Assembly: GCF_001665605.1 (NCBI RefSeq)
Contig: NZ_LZSV01000032.1
Location: forward strand, 49,098 to 113,097
Direction of reading: 5' to 3'
Source: Mycobacterium sp. 852014-50255_SCH5639931
Lineage (GTDB): Bacteria > Actinomycetota > Actinomycetes > Mycobacteriales > Mycobacteriaceae
DNA length: 64,000 nt
A program made the position numbers and the translations under genes. The notes beneath the pieces are model-generated. The model searched no databases and was not told the DNA's origin. It saw only the letters and a list, made by a program, of their open reading frames with translations. Positions 1 to 8,682 of this stretch are shown in pieces (position 1 is the first letter of the stretch; the number at the start of each line of letters is the position of its first letter).

Positions 1-398
1 GTCAGATAGTTCAGAGGGTTCTTCAGGCGCGGGCCGAAGTAGTCGTTGCTGCCGAACACGAAGACACCCGGCCGCGACAGCAGATCCCCGAGGGCCTGCA
101 CCACCGCGGGCACCGCCTTGGGGTGGGCCAGGTTGTCGCCGGTGTTGACCACCAGGTCGGGTTCCCAGTTGCTCAGCTCGCGCAGCCAAGCCTGTTTGCG
201 GCGCTGGTTGGGCAGCATGTGCAGATCGCTGATATGCAGCACCCGCAGGGGCGTGGAACCGGGCGCCAGGACGGGCATGGTTATCTCGCGCAGGACGAAG
301 GCGTTGCGCTCGACGACGGCGGCGTAACCGATGCCGGCGACAGCCGAACCGAGTGCGGCGGCACCGGTGCGAATCAGCGTGGGCAAAACATCAGCCAT
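1..398 (-). CDS. Metallophosphoesterase (Rv3683-like), 3' part missing
   Basis: The reading frame starts at an ATG (398-396) and runs off the left edge, leaving 132 codons. The first ~35 residues form a hydrophobic, alanine-rich segment that could anchor the protein in the membrane. Calcineurin-type motifs follow in order: HISDLHM (metal ligands D and H), NTGDN, and GSND. These are the first three blocks of the metallophosphoesterase fold, so it is probably a membrane-associated phosphohydrolase. The rest of the active site lies outside the window and the substrate is unknown. It is co-directional with and downstream of ponA2, with a 68 bp gap, as in H37Rv. Confidence 0.9.
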   Translation of the reverse strand, partial: MADVLPTLIRTGAAALGSAVAGIGYAAVVERNAFVLREITMPVLAPGSTPLRVLHISDLHMLPNQRRKQAWLRELSNWEPDLVVNTGDNLAHPKAVPAVVQALGDLLSRPGVFVFGSNDYFGPRLKNPLNYL

Positions 399-466
399 GC
401 TGGCAGCCTACTGCCGGTTGCGCTTTGGCAACGCATACCTTGCGCCGCGGCACCAAAGATGGCGGC

Positions 467-2896
467 CTACGGAGGCGGCTGCCCCGGCGCGGGGGGCGGC
501 GGCGCCAGCAGCGGAATGGTGATCGGGGGCAGACCCGGGATCTCCACCACTTGTGACCCGACCGGCGGCGGCCCGCCTTCGGGCGGCGGCGGAGGAGCCG
601 GCGGGATGCCGTTGCTGACCTGGATGGTGATGATCGACCCCGGGATCGTTGCGCCGCTCGGCGTGGTTCCGACCACCTCGCCCTGCTTCGCGGTGCTGTT
701 GACGAAGTTGTTCTGGTCGGCGACCTGGAAGCCCGCCTCCTTGAGTCGCGACCGGGCCGCGTCGATGTCCAGGCCGGCGACGCTCGGCACCCGCGACCCG
801 GGCGACCCGTCGACGTACCGGGGATCGGTGGGCGGCAACTGCACCGGCCCGAAATTGGTGGCGATCGGCTTCATGGCCGTGAACCAGGTGCGGGCCGGCT
901 CGTTACCGCCGTACAGGTCGCCCTCGCCGCAATGGCGCAGCGGCGACGAACATAGGTCCGTCGGCGTCGTGGAGTCGTCGTAGATGTAATTGGCCGCCGC
1001 GTAGTGGTTGGTGAATCCCACGAAGCCGGAGGAGCGGTGCGCCTCGGTGGTGCCCGTCTTACCGGACACCGGCAGCGTCCAGCCCGCCGCACCGGCGGAG
1101 CCGGAGGCCGTGCCGCCGCCCACCGCGTCCTTGCTCATCGCATTGGCCATGGTGTTCGCCAGGCCTTCGGGAACCACCTGGTCGCAGGTCTCGGTGGTCA
1201 CCGCGACCTCGTTGCCGTGCCGGTCGATCAGCTTGTCGATGGGGTTCGGCGGGCACCACGTGCCGCCGGAGGCCAGCGTGGCGGCGACGTTGGACAGCTC
1301 CAGCGCGTTCACCTCGATGGGGCCCAGGGTGAACGAGCCGATGTTCTGCCGTTTGACGAAGTCCGCCAGGCTCTCGTTGCTGTCGGGGTTGTAGTCGCGG
1401 GCGGTGCCGGGATCGGCGTAGGAGCGCAGGCCCAGCTTGATCGCCATGTCCACCGTGCGGGTCACCCCGACCTGCTGAATCAGCTTGGCGAACGCGGTGT
1501 TCGGCGAGGTGGCCAGCGCCTCGGTCACGTTCATCGACCCGCGGTAGTTGCCGGCATTGACCACGCACCAGGTGTCCTTGGGACAGCCCTTGGCCCCGCC
1601 GCTACCCATGCCCTTGGCCTGGAATCGGCTCGGCACGTCGAGCGTGGCGTTTGTGCCCATGCCCATGTCCAGGGCGGCGGCCGTCGTGAAGATCTTGAAA
1701 ACGGACCCCGCGCCGTCGCCAACCAGCGAGAACGGCTGCGGTCGCATGGTTTCGCCGGCGTCGAGGTTCAGGCCGTAGGTGCGGTTGCTGGCCATCGCCA
1801 TCACCTTGTGCGACGTCTTGCCGGGCTGAATCACGCTCATCACGCTGGAAATGCCGGGCAGGGTCGGGCTGGCGAACTGGTCGATGGCTGCCTTGACCGG
1901 GGTCTGCACGTCCGGGTCGAGCGTGGTACGGATCAGGTAGCCGCCGCGGGCCACCTGTTCTTTGCTGATGCCGGCGCGGGACAGGTACTCCTGGACGTAG
2001 TCGCAGAAAAAGGCGCGATCGCCGGCCGCGATACAGCCCCGCGGTAACTCGTTGGGCTGCGGCAGCACACCCAGCGGGGTGGCCTTGGCGGCGCGCAGTG
2101 CGTCGGCTTCCTGAGGGATGTTCTCGATCATGGTGTCCAGCACCAGGTTTCGCCGCGCCAGCGCGCCGTCGGGGTTGGTGTAAGGGTTCAGCGCGCTGGT
2201 CGACTGCACCATGCCCGCCAGCAGCGCCGCCTGTTGCCAGTTCAGGTCCGAGGCGTTGATGCCGAAGTAGGTTTGGGCCGCGTCCTGCACGCCGAACGAA
2301 CCGTTGCCGAACGACACCAGGTTCAGGTAGCGGGTCAGGATCTCGGGCTTGGTGAAGGTCTTGTCCAGCGTGAGCGCCATCCGGATCTCGCGCAGCTTGC
2401 GGGCCGGGGTGGTTTCCACGGCGGCGCGCTTTTCCGCGTCGGTCTTCGCCGTCACCAGCAACTGGTAGTTCTTGATGTACTGCTGCTCGATGGTCGAACC
2501 GCCACGGGTGTCGACGTCTCCGCGCGCGTAGCCCGCCAGCCCGGTCAGCGTGCCCTTCCAGTCCACCCCGTTATGGTCGGCGAACCGCTTATCCTCGATC
2601 GACACGATCGCCAACTTCATCGTGTTGGCGATCTTGTCGCTGGGCACTTCGAAGCGGCGCTGGGAGTACAGCCAGGCGATGGTGTTGCCCTTCGCGTCGA
2701 CCATCGTCGAGACCGCGGGCACCTCACCCTCGAGGAGTTGGGCCGAGCCGTTGGCGACGACTTCGGAGGCCCGGTTGGACACCAGTCCCAATCCGCCCGC
2801 GAACGGAAACATCAGCGCCGTGGCGACGACGCCGGCCAGCAAGCAATACCCGGCGAGCTTCAAAATCGTGAGAAGGGCCGGGGGGCGGTCTGACAT
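467..2896 (-). CDS. ponA2: Bifunctional class A penicillin-binding protein PonA2
   Basis: This 809-residue protein polymerises and cross-links peptidoglycan on the outer face of the membrane. One N-terminal transmembrane segment (about 12-36) is followed by a GT51 transglycosylase domain with the catalytic Glu at 101 in EDKRF and the RGGSTIEQQ motif at 131-139. The transpeptidase domain has SVFK (nucleophile Ser398), SPN (464-466) and KTG (613-615). A single PASTA domain (about 703-768), which in this family binds muropeptide or beta-lactam, precedes a proline-rich tail. All catalytic motifs are intact. A CTACTGTAGTAG element lies just upstream of the ATG and may hold a -10 close to the start. 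Mycobacterial PonA2 is linked to survival under stress and non-replicating conditions. Confidence 0.97.
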   Translation of the reverse strand: MSDRPPALLTILKLAGYCLLAGVVATALMFPFAGGLGLVSNRASEVVANGSAQLLEGEVPAVSTMVDAKGNTIAWLYSQRRFEVPSDKIANTMKLAIVSIEDKRFADHNGVDWKGTLTGLAGYARGDVDTRGGSTIEQQYIKNYQLLVTAKTDAEKRAAVETTPARKLREIRMALTLDKTFTKPEILTRYLNLVSFGNGSFGVQDAAQTYFGINASDLNWQQAALLAGMVQSTSALNPYTNPDGALARRNLVLDTMIENIPQEADALRAAKATPLGVLPQPNELPRGCIAAGDRAFFCDYVQEYLSRAGISKEQVARGGYLIRTTLDPDVQTPVKAAIDQFASPTLPGISSVMSVIQPGKTSHKVMAMASNRTYGLNLDAGETMRPQPFSLVGDGAGSVFKIFTTAAALDMGMGTNATLDVPSRFQAKGMGSGGAKGCPKDTWCVVNAGNYRGSMNVTEALATSPNTAFAKLIQQVGVTRTVDMAIKLGLRSYADPGTARDYNPDSNESLADFVKRQNIGSFTLGPIEVNALELSNVAATLASGGTWCPPNPIDKLIDRHGNEVAVTTETCDQVVPEGLANTMANAMSKDAVGGGTASGSAGAAGWTLPVSGKTGTTEAHRSSGFVGFTNHYAAANYIYDDSTTPTDLCSSPLRHCGEGDLYGGNEPARTWFTAMKPIATNFGPVQLPPTDPRYVDGSPGSRVPSVAGLDIDAARSRLKEAGFQVADQNNFVNSTAKQGEVVGTTPSGATIPGSIITIQVSNGIPPAPPPPPEGGPPPVGSQVVEIPGLPPITIPLLAPPPPAPGQPPP

Positions 2897-3260
2897 GGCT
2901 ACTACAGTAGCGGCCCCCAGTCACGCCGCCACGCTGCGAGTTCACCCACTTTTTGCCCCTGTCATTGACCAGCGCTTTACCGCCGCGAGTGCGATAAAAT
3001 TTGCGCGTGCGTCAGTGAGGCGGGCCCCCGCGCACGTGTGCAAGATCACTTCGATCGCCTACCCTTTTGAGACGAGACGGGACGCCCGTCCCAAAAAAGG
3101 CGTTATCGGACTGTTGCGCAATTGGTGGCTGACCACCTAACTTAGACACACGGTGAGATTCAGGTAACACCGATGTACACAGTGTGGCGTAGATCGCAGG
3201 TGTGGATCTGCACCCCAGGAGGGCGGTCGTGAGAGCGGCCGGTAGGGAAGGGAACAGTTC
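2897..3260. other. Divergent intergenic region ponA2/whiB4
   Basis: No gene is seen in this 364 bp gap between divergent genes. It must hold the ponA2 promoter on the minus strand and the whiB4 promoter on the plus strand. Two short inverted repeats stand out: GACGGG-acg-CCCGTC at 3076-3090, followed by an A6 run, and GGTGG-ctga-CCACC at 3124-3137. Neither looks like a terminator for plus-strand transcripts; the first lies directly after a T6 run when read on the minus strand. Their role is unknown. Confidence 0.5.
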
Positions 3261-3611
3261 GTGTCAGGAACACGGCCTGCGGCGCGTAGGACAAACATTG
3301 CGGCCGCACAAGGGGTACTCCGCAGCGTTGATGCCGAAGAACGGATCGCCTGGGTTTCCAAAGCACTGTGCCGGACCACGGACCCGGACGAACTCTTCGT
3401 TCGAGGGGCCGCCCAACGCAAGGCCGCCGTCATCTGCCGGCACTGCCCGGTCATGCAGGAGTGCGGGGCGGACGCGCTGGACAACAAAGTCGAGTTCGGC
3501 GTCTGGGGCGGCATGACCGAGCGTCAGCGCCGGGCCCTGCTCAAGCAGCACCCGGAAGTGGTGTCCTGGTCGGACTTCTTCGACAAGAGGAGAACCCGCA
3601 ACGTCGGCTGA
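3261..3611 (+). CDS. whiB4: WhiB4 iron-sulfur redox regulator
   Basis: This 116-residue WhiB-family protein is almost identical in layout to H37Rv WhiB4. Four cysteines coordinate a [4Fe-4S] cluster (C..C-x2-C-x5-C, in ALCRTT and CRHCPVMQEC), followed by the family GVWGG turn and a basic C-terminal tail (RQRRALLKQH, DKRRTR) that contacts DNA. WhiB4 senses oxygen and nitric oxide; the oxidised apo-form binds and compacts DNA and tunes antioxidant genes. It starts at a GTG with GGGAAGGG 8 bases upstream. It is divergent from ponA2 and convergent with the two ATPase genes. Confidence 0.97.
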   Translation: MSGTRPAARRTNIAAAQGVLRSVDAEERIAWVSKALCRTTDPDELFVRGAAQRKAAVICRHCPVMQECGADALDNKVEFGVWGGMTERQRRALLKQHPEVVSWSDFFDKRRTRNVG

Positions 3612-3632
3612 CCCAGCGGTTCGGCCGGGCTC

Positions 3633-4802
3633 TTAGCGAAGGGGCCCCTGGGCCGTGGCGCGGGTCGCGTCGTCGCCCGCCGACGTGATCTGATCGGCGA
3701 GCGCGCGCAACGCTTCCAGATCCGAGACGTCGAACGGCAGCGAGGGAACGCCGATCACCGGCACGTGCGGGTTGGCACCGGTGAACCGCGACAGCAACCT
3801 GATCTCCCGCTTGGCGGTCTGTGCGCGGTCGGCGTGAATCCTCAGCACGGCCGCGGCCAGCGAGGCCGCCTCGGAATCCGGCTCGGCCGCCAACGTTTCG
3901 ATTCCGTCGATCGCCCGCTCGGCGGGCAACGAGCACAACGTCGGGTGGGTGCGGTTCAAGACCAGCCCGGCGAGCGGCATGTCTTCCTGAGACAACCGAT
4001 CGACGAAGAAGGAGGCCTCGCGCAGTGCGTCGGGCTCTGCCGCCGACACCACCACGAACTGCGTGCCGCGCCTCTTGAGCAGCGCGTACGTCCGATCCGC
4101 CTTCTCCCGGAAACCGCCGAAGGTGGCGTCCAGCGATTGTACGAAAGCCGCCGCATCGCTCAACATCTGTGAGCCGAGCACGGTGGACATCGCCTTCATC
4201 GCCAAACCCATTGCGCCGGTGACTAATCGGCCTATGCCCCGGCCCGGCGCGAGCAGCAGCCGCCACAACCGGCTGTCCATGAAGCTGCCCAGCCGTTTGG
4301 GCGCGTCCAGGAAGTCCAGCGCGTTGCGCGACGGCGGGGTGTCAACCACCACCAGGTCCCAACGATCCTCGGCCAGTAGCTGACCCAGCTTCTCCATCGC
4401 CATGTATTCCTGCGTGCCGGCGAGCGAGCTGGCGACGGTTTGATAGAACTGGTTGTCCAGGATCGACTGCGCCCGGCCGTTTCCGGAGTATTGGAGCACC
4501 ATTTCGTCGAACGTGCGGCGCATGTCGAGCATCATCGCGTGCAACTCGCCGGGGACCTCGGGCGCCAAGGGCACTCGTTGCGGGGTGTTGCCGAGGTCGT
4601 TGACCCCCAGGGCCTGTGCCAACCGCTTGGCCGGGTCGATCGTCAAAACGCAGACGTTGCGGCCGTATTCGGCCGCGCGCAACGCCATCGCGGCCGCGGT
4701 GGTGGTCTTGCCCACCCCGCCGGCGCCGCAGCACACCACCACGCGGTTTGACGTGTCGGCCAAGATCGAGGCCATATCAAGCCTATTCGGCGTGGTACTC
4801 AT
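3633..4802 (-). CDS. ArsA/GET3-family ATPase, second subunit (Rv3680-like)
   Basis: This 389-residue deviant P-loop ATPase carries a Walker A motif GAGGVGKTT at residues 26-34 and the DTPPS switch motif. It belongs to the anion-transporting ATPase (ArsA/GET3) family. It overlaps the upstream partner by 4 bases (ATGA), which implies translational coupling and a two-subunit complex. No cognate anion channel gene is nearby. In mycobacteria this pair has been associated with protection against glycerol-derived and oxidative stress through WhiB4 and redox balance; that role is literature knowledge and is not visible in the sequence. Confidence 0.93.
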   Translation of the reverse strand: MSTTPNRLDMASILADTSNRVVVCCGAGGVGKTTTAAAMALRAAEYGRNVCVLTIDPAKRLAQALGVNDLGNTPQRVPLAPEVPGELHAMMLDMRRTFDEMVLQYSGNGRAQSILDNQFYQTVASSLAGTQEYMAMEKLGQLLAEDRWDLVVVDTPPSRNALDFLDAPKRLGSFMDSRLWRLLLAPGRGIGRLVTGAMGLAMKAMSTVLGSQMLSDAAAFVQSLDATFGGFREKADRTYALLKRRGTQFVVVSAAEPDALREASFFVDRLSQEDMPLAGLVLNRTHPTLCSLPAERAIDGIETLAAEPDSEAASLAAAVLRIHADRAQTAKREIRLLSRFTGANPHVPVIGVPSLPFDVSDLEALRALADQITSAGDDATRATAQGPLR

Positions 4803-5821
4803 CGAACCCCCTGCTGCGCAAGCGCTTCCGAAAGCTCATAGAGGCTCCCGAGGTCGACGCCGTCGGAGATCGCCGGCAGCTCGAGCCGGGGCACCTGCAG
4901 CGCGTCCAGTTGTTGCGCGACCTCGGCGCGCGCGGCGATCACCGTGGCGTGCTCGATGGTTTCGGTCAGCAGCCCGGCGAACTCGGTGTCGTTCAGCTTG
5001 ATCCCCGCCATTTCCAGCCCGGCCCGCACGGAGTCCGCGTCGACGTCTCCCTCGGCGGCCTTCGCCAGGTCGGCGGGCTGCAGATGGGACGCGATGTTGC
5101 GATTCACGATCACGCTGCCGATCGGCAGCTCCATCTCGGCGAGCTCCTCGATGGCTTCCAGGGTTTCCTGCACCGGTAACGCCTCCAGCAGAGTGACCAC
5201 GTGGATGGCGGTCTGCTCGGAATGCAGCAGCTTCACCACGCCCTCGCTCTGCGAGTGCACCGGTCCGCCCTTGGCCAGATCCGACACGGCCTTCGTGACG
5301 TCCAGGAAGCGGGCGATCCGCCCCGTCGGTGGTGCGTCGACGACAACCGCGTCGTAGACGGGGTTCTTGGCCCCCTTGTTCAGCCGCACCACCGACTCCT
5401 TGATCTTGCCGGTGAGCAGGACGTCACGCAGGCCGGGCGCGATCGTCGTCGCGAACTCGATGGCGCCGATGCGCCGCATCGCCCGCCCGGCGATACCGAG
5501 GTTGTAGAACATGTCCAGGTATTCCAGGAACGCGGCCTCGATGTCGATGGCCAGGGCGTTGACCTGACCGCCCCGTTCGGCCGTCGCGATCTTGACTTCC
5601 TGGTAGGGCAGCGGCGGGACGTCGAAGAGTTGCGCAATGCCTTGCCGCCCTTCGACTTCCACGAGAAGGACTTTGCGGCCTCCGGCTGCCAGGGTCAGTG
5701 CCAGTGCGGCCGCGATCGTCGACTTGCCCGTACCGCCTTTGCCGGTGACGAAATGCAGGCGGGCCTTCGAAAGCCGCGCCGGCCAGCCGACGGCGCTACC
5801 GCCGCTCGATGTGTTTGCCAC
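4799..5821 (-). CDS. ArsA/GET3-family ATPase, first subunit (Rv3679-like)
   Basis: This 340-residue ATPase is homologous to its downstream neighbour and is the promoter-proximal gene of the pair. The signature P-loop GKGGTGKST spans about residues 27-35, the Switch motif is DAPPTGR, and a conserved VNRNI segment follows. Both proteins together would give the two nucleotide sites that ArsA has in one chain. It starts 77 bp from the divergent DUF4177 gene, so both promoters lie in that short gap. No metal-binding cysteine set typical of arsenite ATPases is evident, so arsenite is unlikely to be the substrate. Confidence 0.93.
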   Translation of the reverse strand: MANTSSGGSAVGWPARLSKARLHFVTGKGGTGKSTIAAALALTLAAGGRKVLLVEVEGRQGIAQLFDVPPLPYQEVKIATAERGGQVNALAIDIEAAFLEYLDMFYNLGIAGRAMRRIGAIEFATTIAPGLRDVLLTGKIKESVVRLNKGAKNPVYDAVVVDAPPTGRIARFLDVTKAVSDLAKGGPVHSQSEGVVKLLHSEQTAIHVVTLLEALPVQETLEAIEELAEMELPIGSVIVNRNIASHLQPADLAKAAEGDVDADSVRAGLEMAGIKLNDTEFAGLLTETIEHATVIAARAEVAQQLDALQVPRLELPAISDGVDLGSLYELSEALAQQGVR

Positions 5822-5898
5822 CTTCGCATGCTAGCCCGACCGGCGTCCGGCCCCCGGGCAGGCCAGAGCCGTTCACATCCGACCGATAAGCTCGCGCC

Positions 5899-6060
5899 AT
5901 GAGCCAACCCACCGCATGGGAATACGTCACCGTCCCGCTGCTCACACACGCCACCAAACAGATTCTCGACCAGTGGGGTGCCGACGGCTGGGAGTTGGTG
6001 TCCGTACTGCCCGGGCCAACCGGTGAGCAACACGTCGCGTATTTGAAGCGTCCCAAGTAG
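5899..6060 (+). CDS. Small DUF4177-type protein (Rv3678A-like)
   Basis: This 53-residue protein begins MSQPTAWEYV and has the DUF4177 pattern, in which an aromatic N-terminal strand leads to a helix and then GADGWELVSV. Its function is unknown. The stop codon abuts the ATG of the RidA gene with no gap, so the three genes from here to the MBL hydrolase form one transcription unit. GATAAG at 5885-5890, nine bases before the ATG, is a possible -10 with a very short leader. Confidence 0.88.
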   Translation: MSQPTAWEYVTVPLLTHATKQILDQWGADGWELVSVLPGPTGEQHVAYLKRPK

Positions 6061-6525
6061 ATGACTGCTTCCGCCCGGCTCGCGGAACTCGGGGTCGCGC
6101 TTCCGGAGGTGGTGGCGCCGCTGGCCGCCTATGTGCCCGCGGTGCGGACCGGCAACCTGGTGTACACCGCCGGTCAGCTGCCGCTGCAGGCGGGACAGCT
6201 GGCCGGGGCCGGCAAGGTCGGGGCGCAGGTCAGCTTGGAAGAAGGCAAGGCGATGGCGCGGATCTGCGCGCTCAACGCCCTGGCGGCCGTCGATTCGCTG
6301 GTGGGCATCGACGCGGTGACCCGAGTGGTCAAGGTCGTCGGCTTCGTCGCCTCCGCTGCGGGTTTCAACGGCCAGCCGAGCGTCGTCAACGGCGCTTCGG
6401 AGTTGCTCGCCGAGGTGTTCGGCGAGGACGGCGCGCACGCGCGGTCGGCCGTCGGCGTTTCCGAGCTGCCGCTGGATGCGCCGGTCGAAGTGGAGCTGAT
6501 CGTGGAGGTCGGCTCGCGACCGTGA
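6061..6525 (+). CDS. RidA/YjgF-family protein (Rv3678c-like)
   Basis: This 154-residue RidA/YjgF/YER057c/UK114 superfamily protein belongs to a group of trimeric enaminases or relatives that clear reactive 2-aminoacrylate from PLP enzymes. It shows the family pattern: an AAYVPAVRTGNLVYTAGQLP strand region near the N-terminus and a conserved VVKVVGF core. The canonical RidA active-site arginine near the C-terminus cannot be assigned confidently, since the usual C-x-R-P block is replaced by PLDAPVEVELIVEV, so it may be a non-deaminating subgroup. It overlaps the MBL hydrolase gene by 4 bases. Confidence 0.9.
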   Translation: MTASARLAELGVALPEVVAPLAAYVPAVRTGNLVYTAGQLPLQAGQLAGAGKVGAQVSLEEGKAMARICALNALAAVDSLVGIDAVTRVVKVVGFVASAAGFNGQPSVVNGASELLAEVFGEDGAHARSAVGVSELPLDAPVEVELIVEVGSRP

Positions 6526-7313
6526 CCGACGTGCCGGAGTCGCCGCGTCATCCCGCATACGGCACGCTGCGGGCGGTCACCGACACTGCCTCGGTTCTGT
6601 TGGCCGACAACCCCGGGTTGATGACGCTTGAGGGCACCAACACCTGGGTGCTGCGCGGCAAGGGCAGCGACGAGTTGGTCGTGGTGGACCCCGGGCCCGA
6701 CGACGACGAACACATCGCCCGGGTCGCCGAGTTGGGCCGTATCACGCTGGTACTCATCAGCCACCGGCACGGCGATCACACCGACGGCATCGACAAGCTG
6801 GTCGAGCGGACCGGCGCGACGGTGCGGTCGGCGGGTAGCGGGTTTCTGCGCGGCCTTGGCGGTCACCTCACCGATGGTGAGGTGATTGACGCGGCCGGCC
6901 TCAAGATCCGGGTGATGGCCACCCCCGGCCACACCGCCGACTCGTTCTCCTTTGTGCTCGACGACGCCGTCCTCACCGCCGACAGCGTGCTGGGCCGCGG
7001 CACCGCCGTCATTGATTCCGAAGACGGCAGCCTGGCCGACTATCTGGAATCGTTGCGGCGCTTGCGTGGTCTGGGACGGCGTACGGTCCTGCCCGGCCAC
7101 GGGCCGGACCTGCCGGACCTGGAGGCCGTCGCGTCCGGGTACCTGGTGCACCGGCAGGAACGGCTGGAACAGGTGCGCGCGGCGTTGCGGGACATCGGCG
7201 ACGACGCCACCGCGCGCCAAGTCGTCGAACACGTCTATGTAGACGTCGACGAGAAACTCTGGGACGCGGCCGAATGGTCCGTTCAGGCGCAGCTGGACTA
7301 TTTGCAGCGCTGA
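6522..7313 (+). CDS. Metallo-beta-lactamase-fold hydrolase (Rv3677c-like)
   Basis: This 263-residue MBL-fold protein has the zinc motif HRHGDH at residues 81-86, ATPGHT as the third-histidine block, and TADSVLG supplying the bridging Asp. A C-terminal winged-helix-like tail (about 205-263) matches the LACTB2 group, some of which are RNases or thioesterase-like. Its actual substrate is unknown. It is translated from a GTG that overlaps the RidA stop and is convergent with crp. The downstream 190 bp contains a tandem repeat rather than a clear terminator. Confidence 0.92.
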   Translation: MTDVPESPRHPAYGTLRAVTDTASVLLADNPGLMTLEGTNTWVLRGKGSDELVVVDPGPDDDEHIARVAELGRITLVLISHRHGDHTDGIDKLVERTGATVRSAGSGFLRGLGGHLTDGEVIDAAGLKIRVMATPGHTADSFSFVLDDAVLTADSVLGRGTAVIDSEDGSLADYLESLRRLRGLGRRTVLPGHGPDLPDLEAVASGYLVHRQERLEQVRAALRDIGDDATARQVVEHVYVDVDEKLWDAAEWSVQAQLDYLQR

Positions 7314-7386
7314 ACTCGCGCCGAAATCGACGCTATCGCGGAAAAGATCGAGTGAACGTGTCGATAACGTCGATCTCGACGCAATT

Positions 7387-7521
7387 CGCGCGCTTACCTC
7401 GCTCGGGGGTTTGTTTTCTCGCTCGGTTGCGCCCGCGCTCCGCGCGCGCTTACCTCGCTCGGGGTTTGTTTTCTCGCTCGGTTGCGCCCGCGCTCCGCGC
7501 GCGCTTACCTCGCTCGGCGGG
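7387..7521. repeat. 55-56 bp tandem repeat covering the crp 3' end
   Basis: Three copies of CGCGCTTACCTCGCTCGG occur at a period of 56 then 55 bases (the cgcttacc cores start at 7391, 7447 and 7502). The intervening block, including TTTGTTTTCTCGCTCGG, is present twice. The third copy contains the crp stop codon (TTA at 7505-7507 on the plus strand) and its last codons, so the repeat looks like duplications of the crp tail into the convergent intergenic space. The two full units differ by one G in a G-run. Confidence 0.9.
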
Positions 7522-8179
7522 CGAGCCTTTCGGAGTCCGAAATGAGCACACTCTTGCCTTCCAGGCGGATCCACCCGCGGTGGGCGAAATCGGCCAGCGC
7601 CTTGTTCACCGTCTCGCGGGACGCCCCCACCAGCTGGGCGATCTCCTCCTGCGTCAGGTCGTGGGTGACCCGCATCGCGCCACCCTCCTGGGTGCCGAAC
7701 CGCTGGGCGAGCTGCAGCAGCTGCTTGGCCACCCGGCCGGGCACGTCGGTGAAGATGAGGTCGGCCAGATTGTTGTTGGTGCGGCGCAGCCGGCGGGCCA
7801 GCACCCGCAGCAGCTGCTCGGCGATCTCGGGACGGTCGGCGATCCACGCCCGCAGCGCGTCGCGGTCCATCGATACGGCGCGCACCTCGGTGATGGTGGT
7901 GGCGCTCGAAGTCCGTGGGCCGGGGTCGAAAATAGACAGCTCGCCGAACATGTCCGACGGGCCCATGATCGTCAGCAGGTTCTCCCGGCCATCGGGTGAG
8001 CGACGACCGATCTTTACCTTCCCCGAGACGATGATGTACAGCCGATCACCCGGCTCGCCTTCGGCGAAGACCGTGTGCCCACGGGGAAAGTCGACGGGTT
8101 GCAGTTGCTTGGTCAGCGCGGCGACCGCGCCGGGCTCAACCCCTTGGAAGATTCCTGCCCTTGCCAGGATCTCGTCCAC
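7505..8179 (-). CDS. crp: cAMP receptor protein Crp (Rv3676-like)
   Basis: This 224-residue Crp/Fnr regulator has an N-terminal cyclic-nucleotide domain (about 1-115) with the phosphate-binding cassette GELSIFDPGPRTSSAT. A dimerisation helix follows, and then a C-terminal winged HTH with TQEEIAQLVGASRETVNKAL. In M. tuberculosis it binds TGTGA-N6-TCACA sites and controls rpfA, whiB1 and others. An adenylate cyclase is encoded later in this window. It lies downstream of the small membrane protein gene on the same strand. Its 3' end forms the last unit of a tandem repeat. Confidence 0.97.
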   Translation of the reverse strand: MDEILARAGIFQGVEPGAVAALTKQLQPVDFPRGHTVFAEGEPGDRLYIIVSGKVKIGRRSPDGRENLLTIMGPSDMFGELSIFDPGPRTSSATTITEVRAVSMDRDALRAWIADRPEIAEQLLRVLARRLRRTNNNLADLIFTDVPGRVAKQLLQLAQRFGTQEGGAMRVTHDLTQEEIAQLVGASRETVNKALADFAHRGWIRLEGKSVLISDSERLARRAR

Positions 8180-8253
8180 GTTGCCTCTTCAGCTTTCCAA
8201 TGATTTGTGTACGGGCAGGTTAATCCCTTGCTCGCGTGATGAGTCTAGCGGTA

Positions 8254-8266
8254 GGACATTTTGTCC
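8254..8266. promoter_or_regulatory. GGACA-ttt-TGTCC palindrome upstream of crp
   Basis: A perfect inverted repeat with 5-base arms and a 3-base centre lies about 75 bases upstream of the crp start and just after the stop of the preceding gene. It could be a regulator site or a short hairpin in the leader. It does not match the CRP consensus. No function can be assigned from sequence. Confidence 0.35.
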
Positions 8267-8277
8267 AACGTGCAACG

Positions 8278-8682
8278 CTACACACGATTGACGTGTCGAG
8301 TGGCCTTAAACTGCGGATTGATGGGCGAATGCGCTTGTATTCGCGTCGGCAATGTCAGCTCGGCATGGTCAATGAAGCTGGCGGCAAACGACGGCGCCGC
8401 ATGCCGCGGTCCGGACGTCAGCCCGGCCAGCGCGGCGTCGGAAAGTTCCCGGGCCTCGCGCCGGTGCAGAAACTCCAGCGCCTCCGGCATGCCCTCCCGG
8501 GCCAGGGTGCGCACGTCGACAAGTTCGGCGTACTCGAAAAGCTCGGTGACCGCGACAACGGTGACGTCCTCGCGGGCGAGCCTCCGTTCGAGCCGCCCCA
8601 AGCCGAGCGCCGCCAGCATCAGCAACGCCGGAACGCAGGCCACCAGCAACCACGACACAAGGAGAGTAAACATGGACTTCAA
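8278..8682 (-). CDS. Small membrane protein (Rv3675-like)
   Basis: This 134-residue protein has one strong N-terminal transmembrane segment (FTLLVSWLLVACVPALLMLAA, about residues 5-25) followed by a charged, probably cytoplasmic region (GRLERRLARED...). Its length and position match the H37Rv Rv3675 membrane protein just upstream of crp. The start is either TTG at 8682 or ATG at 8673; neither has a clear Shine-Dalgarno site. The function is unknown. Confidence 0.8.
   Translation of the reverse strand: MKSMFTLLVSWLLVACVPALLMLAALGLGRLERRLAREDVTVVAVTELFEYAELVDVRTLAREGMPEALEFLHRREARELSDAALAGLTSGPRHAAPSFAASFIDHAELTLPTRIQAHSPINPQFKATRHVNRV

Noticed and set aside
6174..7847. 557-codon frame spanning the RidA, MBL and crp region on the minus strand
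   Set aside because: It runs antisense through two supported genes and through the tandem repeat, then out of frame inside crp.
8283..8297. ACACG-attga-CGTGT palindrome as a CRP site near crp
   Set aside because: It lies in the 3' end of the preceding coding sequence, and its spacing and arms do not match TGTGA-N6-TCACA.
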